Assembly: GCF_001905125.1 (NCBI RefSeq)
Contig: NZ_LWLE01000006.1
Coordinates: 59,976 to 123,975 of the forward strand
DNA: 64,000 nucleotides
Reading direction: 5' to 3'
Source: Streptomyces sp. TSRI0281
Lineage (GTDB): Bacteria; Actinomycetota; Actinomycetes; Streptomycetales; Streptomycetaceae
The position numbers and the translations under genes were made by a program. The stretch's first letter is position 1. Every line of letters begins with the position of its first letter. Below are positions 26,894 to 35,434 of this stretch, piece by piece. The notes under the pieces were generated by a model. The model was not told the DNA's origin and did no database searches. It saw only the letters and a list, made by a program, of their open reading frames with translations.

Positions 26894-26924
26894 CCGGCCC
26901 CGCTCATGTGGTGAGCGGGGCCGG
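26894..26924 (-). terminator. Terminator after the DUF1349 gene
   Basis: CCGGCCCCGCTCA (26894-26906) pairs perfectly with 26912-26924 around a 5-nt loop, 61 bp past the DUF1349 stop. It separates the aldehyde dehydrogenase operon from the P450 gene. Confidence 0.8.
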
Positions 26925-26984
26925 GCAGTTGACGGAGAGCGGGGCGGCCGGACTCCGTGGGCGCGTGCGGGGGACGGCGGCGTC

Positions 26985-27596
26985 TCAGCGGCCGTCGCGC
27001 GGGTCGGTCAGCCCCTCGGCCCGGAAGGTGATCCGGTCGAAGACCGCGCCGCATCCCTCCCCGGTGGGTGACTGCACCAGGAATCCGGCGAGCGCGGAAG
27101 CCCGCTCCTCGGGGGTGCCGAGGGTGAAGGTACGGACGAAGGTCCAGGTCTCGCCGTCGGCCGAGGCGTGGAAGGCGAAGGCGCCGCCGGTGCGGCTGAG
27201 CCGCAGCCAGCAGTGGTCCTCCTCCACGACGAAGGAGTTGGCGTCGTCGGAGTGCCCGCGGGTGACCACGGTGCAGATCGTCGGGGTGTGCGGGGAGAGC
27301 TCCAGGCAGAGCTTGGCCCACTCCTGTTCGCCGACGTGCAGATAGAGCACCCCCGCGTCGAAGGCGGCGTCGAAGCCGACCCGTACACGGGCAAGCAGTT
27401 GGAAGTCCCCGTCCGGGACCGCACCGAGCAGGCGCGGCGCGTCGGTGGCGGATGTCAGGTCGTCGCCGCCCGGTGGTACGAAGCGGTCCTGCCGGGCACC
27501 GGCCCGTCCGGTCAGCACGCCGTCCGCGTAGGCCCAGCGGCCCTCGGGGCCGAACGCCCGTAGCGGGAAGGGGATTTCGGGGAGGTGTGTCGTCAT
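26985..27596 (-). CDS. DUF1349 domain protein
   Basis: 203 aa, a concanavalin-like beta-sandwich of the DUF1349 family (LGAVPDGDFQLLARVRVGF, EWAKLCLELSP, CWLRLSRTGGAFAFHAS, ADGETWTFVRTF). These resemble carbohydrate-binding lectin folds; enzymatic activity is not shown. Its start overlaps the aldehyde dehydrogenase stop by 4 bases (ATGA), so the two are co-translated, which suggests a sugar-related role. Confidence 0.85.
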   Translation of the reverse strand: MTTHLPEIPFPLRAFGPEGRWAYADGVLTGRAGARQDRFVPPGGDDLTSATDAPRLLGAVPDGDFQLLARVRVGFDAAFDAGVLYLHVGEQEWAKLCLELSPHTPTICTVVTRGHSDDANSFVVEEDHCWLRLSRTGGAFAFHASADGETWTFVRTFTLGTPEERASALAGFLVQSPTGEGCGAVFDRITFRAEGLTDPRDGR

Positions 27597-29113
27597 GCGC
27601 GTCGTCCGTCCAGGCGGCGGGGCAGGCCCAGCGGATTGTCCTCGCGCAGTTCCGGTGGCAGCAGGGCGGCGGGGGTGTTCTGGTAGCTGACCGGGCGCAG
27701 CCAGCGTTCGACGGCGGTGGTGCCGACGGAGGTGGAGGTGGAGGTGGAGGCCGGGTAGGGGCCGCCGTGGTGCTGGGCGGGGGCGACGGCGACGCCGGTC
27801 GGCCAGCCGTTGACGAGGACGCGTCCGGCGAGCGGGGTGAGGGCGGCGAGCAGGTCCGCCGCGCCGCCGTCGGCCTCCTCCGCGGAGATCTGGAGGGTGG
27901 CGGTCAGGTTGCCCGGGAGCCGGGAGAGCACCGCGGTGATCTCGTCCTCGGACGCGTACCGCGCGATGACGGTGACCGGGCCGAAGCACTCCTCCAGGAG
28001 CGCGTCGTGCGGGCCCTCGGCGGCCAGCCGGTGGGCCGGTACGGTCAGGAAGCCCGCGGACACGGTGTGTTCGCCGCCCGCGCCGGGGGTGACGGGGGCT
28101 TCCACATCGGCGAGCGCGGCCCGTTCGCCGACGCCCGCCAGGAACGCGTCCCGCATCCGGTGGTCGAGCATCACTCCGGCGTCGGTGTCGCTGACGGTCT
28201 CGGTGAGGGCCTTCAGCAGCCGGTCCCCGGCCTCGCCCTCGGGGGCCAGGACGAAGCCGGGCTTGGTGCAGAACTGCCCGGCGCCCATGGTCATCGAGGC
28301 GCCGAGGCCGGCACCGATCTGCTCGCCGCGCTCGGCGGCGGCGGCCTCGGTGACGACGACGGGGTTGAGGGAGCCGAGTTCACCGTGGAAGGGGATGGGG
28401 GCGGGCCGGGCGGCGGCCGCGTCGAACAGGGCCCGTCCGCCGCGTACCGAGCCGGTGAAGCCCGCCGCGCTCACCAGCGGGTGCTTGATCAGCTCGATGC
28501 CCGCCCCGAAGCCGTGCACCAGGATCAGTACGTCCTCGGGCAGCCCGACCCGGGCCGCGGCGCGGCGGATCACGGAGGCGCACAGCTCGGAGGTCGCGGG
28601 GTGGTCGGGGTGCGCCTTGACGACGACCGGGCAGCCGGCCGCGAGCGCGCTCGCGGTGTCGCCGCCGGGGACGGAGAAGGCGAGCGGGAAGTTGCTGGCC
28701 GCGTAGACGGCGACGACGCCGAGCGGGATCTTGTAGCGGCGCAGGTCCGGCCAGGGCGGGGTCCTGGTCCCGTCCTCGTGGTCGATGTGGATGTCGAGGT
28801 AGGCGCCCTCGTCGACGACCTCCGCGAAGGCCCGCAACTGTGCTGCGGTGCGGGCGAGTTCGCCGGTGAGCCGGGCCGGGCCGAGCGCGGTCTCCGCGTC
28901 GGCGGCCTCGATGACGTGCTCCCCCGCCTCGGCGAGCAGATCTGCCGCGGTGCGCAGGAACGCGGCACGTACGGTCCGGTCGGCGAGGGCGTCGCGTACG
29001 GCGTGGGCCGCCCGGACCGCCCGGTCGACCTCCTCCGCTGTAGCCTCCACCGCAACCTGCTCACGCGGGTTCCCGGTTCGGGGGTCGACGCTCCAGACTG
29101 GTGCTGCTGCCAC
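27593..29113 (-). CDS. Aldehyde dehydrogenase, 2,5-dioxovalerate (2-oxoglutarate semialdehyde) type
   Basis: 506 aa NAD(P)-dependent enzyme. The cofactor region is NFPLAFSVPGGDTAS and VVKAHPDHPATSE; catalytic Glu lies in FHGELGSLNP and catalytic Cys in GAGQFCTKPG. The KAHP block is typical of the KGSADH subgroup, which oxidises 2-oxoglutarate semialdehyde in oxidative uronate and pentose pathways. GTG 29113 is chosen for GAAGGAA just upstream; a GTG at 29140 is possible. It is divergent from an IclR gene. It fits downstream of the dehydratase at 37.9 kb. Confidence 0.87.
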   Translation of the reverse strand: MAAAPVWSVDPRTGNPREQVAVEATAEEVDRAVRAAHAVRDALADRTVRAAFLRTAADLLAEAGEHVIEAADAETALGPARLTGELARTAAQLRAFAEVVDEGAYLDIHIDHEDGTRTPPWPDLRRYKIPLGVVAVYAASNFPLAFSVPGGDTASALAAGCPVVVKAHPDHPATSELCASVIRRAAARVGLPEDVLILVHGFGAGIELIKHPLVSAAGFTGSVRGGRALFDAAAARPAPIPFHGELGSLNPVVVTEAAAAERGEQIGAGLGASMTMGAGQFCTKPGFVLAPEGEAGDRLLKALTETVSDTDAGVMLDHRMRDAFLAGVGERAALADVEAPVTPGAGGEHTVSAGFLTVPAHRLAAEGPHDALLEECFGPVTVIARYASEDEITAVLSRLPGNLTATLQISAEEADGGAADLLAALTPLAGRVLVNGWPTGVAVAPAQHHGGPYPASTSTSTSVGTTAVERWLRPVSYQNTPAALLPPELREDNPLGLPRRLDGRRA

Positions 29114-29150
29114 CGTGTTTCCTTCCCGGTCCGCTGCCACGCTTCACGGC

Positions 29151-29170
29151 GTTGTTCGGTATTCTGAACA
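29151..29170. promoter_or_regulatory. Probable IclR operator
   Basis: TGTTCGGTATTCTGAACA (29153-29170) is an inverted repeat TGTTC-N8-GAACA between the divergent aldehyde dehydrogenase and iclR genes. A related 19-mer occurs before the kdgD-like gene at 38888-38906 (14 of 19 bases identical to 29151-29169), 37 and 41 bp ahead of the respective starts. Confidence 0.65.
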
Positions 29171-29272
29171 GCGTTCCTGATCGTGAATGTGCTGGGACTC
29201 TATTTCCGTGCGTTCCGTGTTGGCAAGAAGTCGCAGGATTTTGGCGTGAGGGCTGGAAAGGGGCGTAGGGCG

Positions 29273-30043
29273 ATGTCGGTTGCCGAGTCTGGTGGGGCAC
29301 AGGTCAAGTCCGCGGTACGGACGGTGGAGCTGCTCGAATACTTCGCGGGGCGCCCCGGGATGCACTCGCTCGCCGCCGTCCAGGAGGCCGTCGGCTACCC
29401 GAAGTCCAGCCTCTACATGCTGCTGCGCACACTGGTGGAACTGGGCTGGGTGGAGACCGACGCGACGGGCACCCGGTACGGCATCGGGGTGCGCGCCCTG
29501 CTCGTCGGTACGTCGTACATCGACGGCGACGAGGTCGTGGCCGCCGCCCGCCCCACCCTGGACCGGCTCTCCGACGACACCACGGAGACCATCCACCTGG
29601 CCCGCCTCGACGGGACGAACGTGGTGTACCTCGCCACCCGGCAGTCCCAGCACTATCTGCGCCCGTTCACCCGGGTCGGCCGTCGGCTGCCCGCCCACTC
29701 CACGTCGCTCGGCAAGGCGCTGCTGGCCACCCACAGCGACGAGCAGGTCCGCAAGATGCTGCCCGAGACGCTGCCCGCGCTGACCGAGCACACCCTCACG
29801 GACCGCGAGAAGCTGATCGAGGAGCTGCACCTCATCCGCGAGCAGGGGTACGCGGTGGACCGCGAGGAGAACACCCTCGGCCTGCGCTGCTTCGGTGTCG
29901 CGATCCCCTACCGGACGCCCGCGCGCGACGCGATCAGCTGCTCGGTGCCGGTCGCCCGGCTCACTCCCGCGCACGAGCAGATGGTCAAGGACGCCCTGTT
30001 CGACGCCCGCGACCGGCTCACGCTCGCCACCCGCCGGCTCTGA
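29273..30043 (+). CDS. IclR family transcriptional regulator
   Basis: 256 aa. N-terminal winged HTH (residues about 15-75: AVRTVELLEYFAGRPG, YPKSSLYMLLRTL) and C-terminal effector domain (GKALLAT, REQGYAVDREEN, IPYRTPARDAISCSVP). ATG 29273 follows GAAAGGGG. Regulators of this family often sense sugar acids; the divergent aldehyde dehydrogenase is the likely target. Confidence 0.92.
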   Translation: MSVAESGGAQVKSAVRTVELLEYFAGRPGMHSLAAVQEAVGYPKSSLYMLLRTLVELGWVETDATGTRYGIGVRALLVGTSYIDGDEVVAAARPTLDRLSDDTTETIHLARLDGTNVVYLATRQSQHYLRPFTRVGRRLPAHSTSLGKALLATHSDEQVRKMLPETLPALTEHTLTDREKLIEELHLIREQGYAVDREENTLGLRCFGVAIPYRTPARDAISCSVPVARLTPAHEQMVKDALFDARDRLTLATRRL

Positions 30044-30281
30044 CGGACCTCCCGCACCCGAGACGGGACGGCGAACCTCCCGCGCGGGATCGCGGGGCGG
30101 CGAACTGCCGCCGCTCCACGCACGGATGTCCGACCCGGCGGCCCCGGCCCCGGTGCCGGTCCGGGTCCTGGCACCGGTGCCGAGTGGCGCCCGGCGGGTG
30201 AGGGCGTCTCCGCCGTACGGCGGAGACGGATCGTCGCCGCGCACGACGTGCGGAAGCGGGCCGCACGGAAACGTGGCCGCC

Positions 30282-31313
30282 ATGACACGCACACCGCGTA
30301 CCTCCCGCACCGCGGCGCCGCCGGCGCCCGCGCCCCGCACCGGCCGCGCCCGCGCCGTGCTCCGTACGCTCGCCATCGCGGCCTGCCTGCCCTACATCGC
30401 CCTCAAGTCCGCCTGGATAGCGGGTAGTCGGCTCGGCATCCCGGACCACAGCACCCTGCTCGACCACCGCACCACGATGATCCTCGCCAATGGTGTGTCG
30501 GCGCTGATGGACGGCGCGGTCGTCGTCCTCGCCGTGCTGCTCACCCGGCCCCGGGGGCACCGGGTGCCCGCCTGGCCGCTGGTCCTGCCGGTCTGGGTGG
30601 CGACCGGGCTGCTCCTGCCGATCATGACGGGCTTCCCCCTCCAGATGCTGGTCAGACTGCTCGGCGGCGATACGGACGGCTCGGCGGGCGCCGCCCGCCC
30701 GTTCCTGGACGAGTGGGTGTTCGGCGTCGTCTACACGGGCTTCATCGTCCAGGGACTCGCCCTCGGCTCCCTGTTCGTGCTCCACGCCGGGGACCGCTGG
30801 GGACATCTGTGGCAGGGCACCGTGCGCGACCTGCGGGACAGCCCCACCACGCCCGTCCTGCGCCTCGCCGCGGTCGCGGCCTCGCTGCTCGCCCTCGTAC
30901 CGGGCACCATGCATCTGCTCTGGGCCACCGGTTCGACCGCGGGGCTCAACGAGGGCCGGATCGCGGAACGCACCAGCGACTTCTACGTCCTTCAGGCGGT
31001 CGACACGCTCTTCGCCGTCACCGCGGCCACCGGGGCCCTGATGCTCGCTTTCCGGCTCGGCGGACGGCTCCCCCTCACCGTGCCGCTCGCCCTGGCCTGG
31101 GGCGGTTCCGGGGCGGTGGCCTGCTGGGGCGGCTGGATGAGCATCGCCTCGCTGGGCGGGGTCGACGGCATCGGGGACCGGCCGACCCCGGCGATGGGCC
31201 TCATCTACGCTGTGCAGATGCTGGTCGGGATGCTGGTCCTCACCCTGGGCGCGTACTTCCTCGCCGAGCGAAACGCGGCGGAGGCCCGGCCGTTGCCCGC
31301 CGCCCGCGCGTGA
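30282..31313 (+). CDS. Polytopic membrane protein linked to a two-component system
   Basis: 343 aa with about eight hydrophobic helices (LRTLAIAACLPYIALKSAW, GVSALMDGAVVVLAVLL, VLPVWVATGLLLPIM, and others). No known family recognised. Its stop overlaps the start of the histidine kinase gene (GTGA), so it is translated with it and may be a sensor partner or a regulated transporter-like component. ATG 30282 is the probable start; the upstream in-frame stretch is not coding-like. Confidence 0.75.
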   Translation: MTRTPRTSRTAAPPAPAPRTGRARAVLRTLAIAACLPYIALKSAWIAGSRLGIPDHSTLLDHRTTMILANGVSALMDGAVVVLAVLLTRPRGHRVPAWPLVLPVWVATGLLLPIMTGFPLQMLVRLLGGDTDGSAGAARPFLDEWVFGVVYTGFIVQGLALGSLFVLHAGDRWGHLWQGTVRDLRDSPTTPVLRLAAVAASLLALVPGTMHLLWATGSTAGLNEGRIAERTSDFYVLQAVDTLFAVTAATGALMLAFRLGGRLPLTVPLALAWGGSGAVACWGGWMSIASLGGVDGIGDRPTPAMGLIYAVQMLVGMLVLTLGAYFLAERNAAEARPLPAARA

Positions 31314-32647
31314 CCCCGCTGTTCGGGCGCCGGGCCCGGCTGCGGTGGCTGCATCTGATCATCGGCGGCGCGCTGCTGATGCCGTACTTCCTGGTCGGCA
31401 TGGTCCTCGTCGGCGCCTCCGGTGGGGGCGACGGGGTCTTCTCGTCCCTCACCGGCCAGTTCACCGCGTTCGCGTACGCCCTGCCGATGGCCGCGGTCAC
31501 CGGCCTCTTCCCGCTCGTACGGCCCCTTTCGGTGGCCGCGGCCCGTGCGCTGTGCGGCATTCCGGCCGAGCGGCTGGCCGAGGGCCCGGCCCGGTCCCGG
31601 CAGGCCAGGGTCAGGGCCGCGGGCTGGTACACCCTGCACCTGGCGCTGGGCGGTGTCGTCAGCGGCATGACGCTGGCCCTGACCCCGTTCGCGGTGGGTG
31701 TGATGGGGCTGCCGTTCTCCGCGGCGCTGCGGGATTCCGCGCTGCTGGGGCTGCCACCGGCGCTGGACCGGCCCTGGATCGTGGCCCTCACCCCGCTCGC
31801 CGGGCTCGCGCTGCTCTCCGCGCCGGCCCTGTGCGCGGCGGCGGCCGGAGAGCTGCTGGCCCGCCGGGCGCCGGTGCTGCTGGGGCCGACGCCCGACGAC
31901 CGGCTGGCCGCCGCCGAGCGCCGGGCGGCCGCTCTGGCGCTGCGCAACCGGCTCGCCCGGGAACTGCACGATTCGGTCGGCCACGCCCTGAGCGCGGTGA
32001 CCCTCCAGGCGGGCGCGGCCCGCCGGGTCCTGGCCGACGATCCGGAGTTCGTCCGGGAGGCGCTGGCCGCGATCGAGGAGACCACCCGGCGCACGGTCGG
32101 TGAACTGGACTCCATGCTCGGCCTGTTGAGACAGAACGACGAACCGGCGAACGGCCCGGACGGCGTCCCGCAGGACCAGGGACCGGGACCGGGGCAGGGA
32201 CTGGGACCGGAGCAGGGACTGGGACGGGGACCGAGGCAAGAACCGGGTCCGGGACCCGGGCTGGACGCGCTGGACGGGCTGCTGGCGCGCTGCGGGGTTC
32301 CGGTGGCGTACGAGGCGCTGGGCGAGCCCGGCACGGTCACGGGGGCCGTGTCGGGAGAGGCGTACCGGATCGTGCAGGAGGGGCTCAGCAACGCCCTGCG
32401 GCACGGCGCGGGCGGGGCGCCGGTGGAGCTGCGGATCGCGGTCCGCGAAGAGGAGCTGGAGATCACGATGGAGAACCCGCTGTCCGGACGGCCCCCGGCG
32501 CTGCGGCCCGGCGGCGGCCGCGGGCTGCGCGGCATCGCCGAACGGGCCGTGCTGCTGGGAGGCCGCACCGAGGCCGGTCCCCACGGCGGCACCTGGCGGC
32601 TGACCGCCCGGCTGCCCCTGGACGCCGCCGGGCGGACGGAGCGATGA
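31310..32647 (+). CDS. NarL-type sensor histidine kinase
   Basis: 445 aa. The N-terminal half is membrane-embedded (about four to five helices), followed by the HisKA_3 dimerisation domain with the phospho-accepting His in RELHDSVGHALSAV (about residue 220). A Gly/Pro/Gln-rich insert at about 285-320 (QGPGPGQGLGPEQGLG-like) precedes the HATPase (EGLSNALRHG, GRGLRGIAERA). GTG 31310 overlaps the upstream stop; the stop overlaps the regulator start (ATGA). Confidence 0.9.
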   Translation: MTPLFGRRARLRWLHLIIGGALLMPYFLVGMVLVGASGGGDGVFSSLTGQFTAFAYALPMAAVTGLFPLVRPLSVAAARALCGIPAERLAEGPARSRQARVRAAGWYTLHLALGGVVSGMTLALTPFAVGVMGLPFSAALRDSALLGLPPALDRPWIVALTPLAGLALLSAPALCAAAAGELLARRAPVLLGPTPDDRLAAAERRAAALALRNRLARELHDSVGHALSAVTLQAGAARRVLADDPEFVREALAAIEETTRRTVGELDSMLGLLRQNDEPANGPDGVPQDQGPGPGQGLGPEQGLGRGPRQEPGPGPGLDALDGLLARCGVPVAYEALGEPGTVTGAVSGEAYRIVQEGLSNALRHGAGGAPVELRIAVREEELEITMENPLSGRPPALRPGGGRGLRGIAERAVLLGGRTEAGPHGGTWRLTARLPLDAAGRTER

Positions 32648-33303
32648 GCGACGTCATCCGGATCGTCATCGCCGACGACGAGCGCATGGTCCGTACGGCG
32701 CTGCGCGTGATCCTGGACGCCGAACCCGGTCTGGAGGTCGTCGGCGAGGCGGCCACCGGGGCCGAGGCGCTCTCCGTGGTGCGCTCGCTGCGCCCCGACG
32801 TCGTGCTGATGGACGTCCGGATGCCGGAGACCGACGGCATCCGGGCCACCGAGCGGATCCTGGCCACCGTCGACGGACCACCGCGGATCGTGGTCGTGAC
32901 GACCTTCGAGAACGACTCGTACGTGTACGAGGCGCTGCGCGCCGGGGCCGCGGGCTTCCTGCTGAAGCGGGCCGCGGCCGGGGAACTCGTCCAGGCGGTG
33001 CGGCTGGTCGCCCGCAGCGAGTTCCTGCTGTACCCGTCCGCCGTACGCAATCTGGCGGCGGCGTACGGGGAACCGCGGGCGCCGGCGCCCCCGGACTGGG
33101 TGGCGCGGCTGACCGAGCGGGAGGCGGAGGTGCTGCGGCTGATGGCGGCGGGCCTGACCAACGCGGAGATCGCGGGGCGGCTCGGAGTGGGCGCGGCGAC
33201 GGCGAAGACCCATGTGGCGGCGGTCCTGGCGAAGACCGGCGCCCGGCACCGTACGCACGCGGTGATCGTGGCGTACGAATCCGGGTTCATCACCCCCGGC
33301 TGA
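32644..33303 (+). CDS. NarL/LuxR family response regulator
   Basis: 219 aa. Receiver domain with acidic pocket ADDE and phospho-acceptor Asp in VLMDVRMPETDG (about residue 54), then a LuxR-type HTH (LTEREAEVLRLMAAGLTNAEIAGRLGV). Coupled to the sensor kinase by a 4-base overlap. The target may be the operon itself or the adjacent PBP gene; not shown by the sequence. Confidence 0.93.
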   Translation: MSDVIRIVIADDERMVRTALRVILDAEPGLEVVGEAATGAEALSVVRSLRPDVVLMDVRMPETDGIRATERILATVDGPPRIVVVTTFENDSYVYEALRAGAAGFLLKRAAAGELVQAVRLVARSEFLLYPSAVRNLAAAYGEPRAPAPPDWVARLTEREAEVLRLMAAGLTNAEIAGRLGVGAATAKTHVAAVLAKTGARHRTHAVIVAYESGFITPG

Positions 33304-33395
33304 GCCCCCGCCCGGCCGGTCCGGCGCCTGAGAAAACGGTGAGAAGGGGCACAGCCGGGAACGCCGGACGCCGCCCCGCTCGTCCCTCCAGCGGG

Positions 33396-34847
33396 ATGAA
33401 CAAGACAATCAGGCGCGCTTCGGTCTTCTGTCTGCTGATGGTTCTCGCCCTGCTGGTGCGGGCGACCTGGGTGCAGGCGTACGAGGCACGGGCGCTCGCG
33501 GACGACAAGCACAACCGGCGGAACACCATCGCGCAGTACGCGCAGCCGCTCGGTGACATCGTCGTGGCCGGTTCCCCGGTCACCGGATCGAAGAGGACGA
33601 CGGGTGGCGATCTCCAGTACAAACGCACCTACACGCAGGGCGATCTCTACGCGGCCGTGACCGGCTACAGCTCGCAGGCGTACGGGGCCACCCAGCTCGA
33701 AGGCATCTACGGCGACGTCCTCGACGGCACGGACGACCGGCTGAAGAACCCGGCCGGTCTGCTCACCGGCGAGCAGGCCGCGCCGGGCAGTGTGCTGACG
33801 ACCATCGACCCGGACGTCCAGAAGGCCGCCTACGAGGCGCTGGGCGACGACAAGGGCGCGGCCGTGGCCATCGACCCGAAGACCGGGCAGATCCTGGGCA
33901 TGGTCTCCACTCCCTCGTACGACCCCTCGGCGATCAGCGGCACGACGGACGGCGACCCCTGGAAGCAGCTGCTCACCGACAAGGACAAGCCGCTGGTCAA
34001 CCGGGCGCTGCGGCAGCCGCTGGCACCCGGTTCGACCTTCAAGCTGGTGGTGGCGTCGGCGGCGCTGGAGAACGGGCTCTACGGCTCGGTCGACGAGCGG
34101 ACCGACAGCCCCGACCCGTACACGCTGCCGGGCACCTCGACGGTGCTGCGCAACGAGAGCGCCTCCGCCCCGTGCGAGAACGCCACGCTGCGCACCGCGC
34201 TCCAGTACTCCTGCAACAACGTGTTCGCGAAGGTCGCCGCCGATCTCGGCCAGGACAAGCTGAAGGCCATGGCGGACAAGTTCGGCTTCGACACCGAGAA
34301 GCTGGACGTCCCTGTGCGGGCCTCGCCGAGCGTGTACCCGTCCGGCATGGACAAGGCGCAGACGGCGCTGACGGGCATCGGCCAGTTCGAGGTCACCGCG
34401 ACCCCGCTGCAGATGGCCATGGTCTCGGCGACCCTCGCCAACGGCGGTGAGCTGGCCGCACCGCACATGGTCTCCAAGGTGACGGACGCGGACGGCGAGA
34501 CGCTGGAGGACTTCGGCGACGGCGAGGCGGAGCGGGTCGTCTCGGAGTCGACGGCGAAGCAGCTGCGCAGCGCGATGGTCACCGTCGTCGAGGAGGGCAC
34601 CGGCAGCAACGCCCGGATCGCCGGGGCCGAGGTCGGTGGCAAGACGGGCACCGCGCAGAACGGCGTGGACAACAGCAACACCCCGTACGCCTGGTTCACC
34701 TCGTACGCGAAGGACCGTTCCTCCGGCAAGGAGGTGGCGGTCGCCGTGGTGATCGAGAGCTCGGACACCTCCCGCTCGGAGACCAGCGGCAACGGGCTGG
34801 CGGCGCCCATCGCCCAGAAGATGATGAAGGCGGCGCTCAAGGGATAG
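33396..34847 (+). CDS. Class B penicillin-binding protein (PbpA-like)
   Basis: 483 aa. One N-terminal membrane anchor (ASVFCLLMVLALLVRATW), a dimerisation module with QPLGDIVVAGSPVTG, then the transpeptidase domain. The three catalytic motifs are present: STFK (about residue 215), SCN (about 272) and KTGTAQ (about 419). It cross-links peptidoglycan in the periplasm-equivalent space. Streptomycetes carry several such paralogues, and this one is short like PbpA. ATG 33396 follows CCAGCGGG. Confidence 0.92.
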   Translation: MNKTIRRASVFCLLMVLALLVRATWVQAYEARALADDKHNRRNTIAQYAQPLGDIVVAGSPVTGSKRTTGGDLQYKRTYTQGDLYAAVTGYSSQAYGATQLEGIYGDVLDGTDDRLKNPAGLLTGEQAAPGSVLTTIDPDVQKAAYEALGDDKGAAVAIDPKTGQILGMVSTPSYDPSAISGTTDGDPWKQLLTDKDKPLVNRALRQPLAPGSTFKLVVASAALENGLYGSVDERTDSPDPYTLPGTSTVLRNESASAPCENATLRTALQYSCNNVFAKVAADLGQDKLKAMADKFGFDTEKLDVPVRASPSVYPSGMDKAQTALTGIGQFEVTATPLQMAMVSATLANGGELAAPHMVSKVTDADGETLEDFGDGEAERVVSESTAKQLRSAMVTVVEEGTGSNARIAGAEVGGKTGTAQNGVDNSNTPYAWFTSYAKDRSSGKEVAVAVVIESSDTSRSETSGNGLAAPIAQKMMKAALKG

Positions 34848-34896
34848 CGGGCGTGCCCGGCCGCCTCGGTGCCACCCCCGGGGACCTGCTTCGGTT

Positions 34897-35095
34897 CGAC
34901 GATCCGGAGCCCGGACCGCGCCGCCGTCCGGTCGTGGCCGGAGTCGACGGCCGGGATGGACGAGGCACCGGGCACCGTGACACCCAGCGCCTCGGCGGCG
35001 GCCGTCAGTGTGGAGGCCGTCCCCATGGTCATGCAGTGGCCGGGCGAACGGGCGAGCCCGCTCTCCGGCTCGGCCGTCTCGCAGTCGCCGATGAG
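34897..35095 (-). pseudogene. Internal fragment of an IlvD/EDD-family sugar-acid dehydratase
   Basis: One minus-strand frame reads LIGDCETAEPESGLARSPGH, then CMTMGTASTLTAAAEALGV and SSIPAVDSGHDRTAARSG. RSPG-x-C-x-TMGTAST is the conserved Fe-S/active-site region of dihydroxyacid and sugar-acid dehydratases. The rest of the roughly 570-residue enzyme is missing on both sides. It starts out of frame directly at the end of the GntR fragment, so an internal deletion joined the two genes. Confidence 0.65.
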
Positions 35096-35290
35096 CCCGG
35101 CCCGTCGCGTCGACGAGCCGCACGGTGACGCCCTTGTACTGGCTCTTGACGACGAGCCCGGTACCGGCGAGCGTCTTCAGCGCCTCGCGCACGGGGTCTT
35201 CGACACCCCGAACTGTGCGGCGAGTTCGGTCTCGACGAGCGCCTGCCCTGGTCTCAGCCGCGCCGTGAGGATCGCGTGCTTGATCGCCAC
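35096..35290 (-). pseudogene. Truncated, frameshifted GntR (FadR-type) regulator
   Basis: From a GTG at 35290 the frame reads AIKHAILTARLRPGQALVET, then ELAAQFGVSKTP; the next residues VREALKTLAGTGLVV and KSQYKGVTVRLVDA are in another frame. One C is missing from the run at 35193-35196. The rest of the N-terminal winged HTH is intact, but the effector domain is gone, replaced by the dehydratase fragment. Clearly non-functional unless the frameshift is a sequencing error. Confidence 0.75.
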
Positions 35291-35434
35291 GCTTCTGACA
35301 AATGAAGTTGTGGGGTGCCGGGGCCCGGTCCACCGCGGAAGCTCTAGGGAATCTGCCCGATGCCCCGCCCCCTCCTTAGTCACCACCCTGACCCGTGTGA
35401 CAGATGTGCAGGTCAGGGAGGCGGGGAGAGCGCG

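Larger units (their letters stand above)
34848..35434. other. Gene-remnant region between pbp and the MFS gene
   Basis: 587 bp with no intact gene. It holds the GntR and IlvD/EDD remnants (34897-35290, minus strand) and a short promoter-like stretch before the MFS gene at 35435. ACAA-N6-TTGT (35298-35311) lies just upstream of the former GntR start and could be its old operator. Confidence 0.6.

Noticed and set aside
30713..31309. Upstream extension of the histidine kinase
   Set aside because: It overlaps the preceding membrane protein gene in another frame; the GTG overlapping that gene's stop is the consistent start.
32463..35333. Very long minus-strand frames through the two-component and PBP region
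   Set aside because: Only the 34.9-35.3 kb part contains recognisable (broken) domains; the rest is shadow of plus-strand genes.
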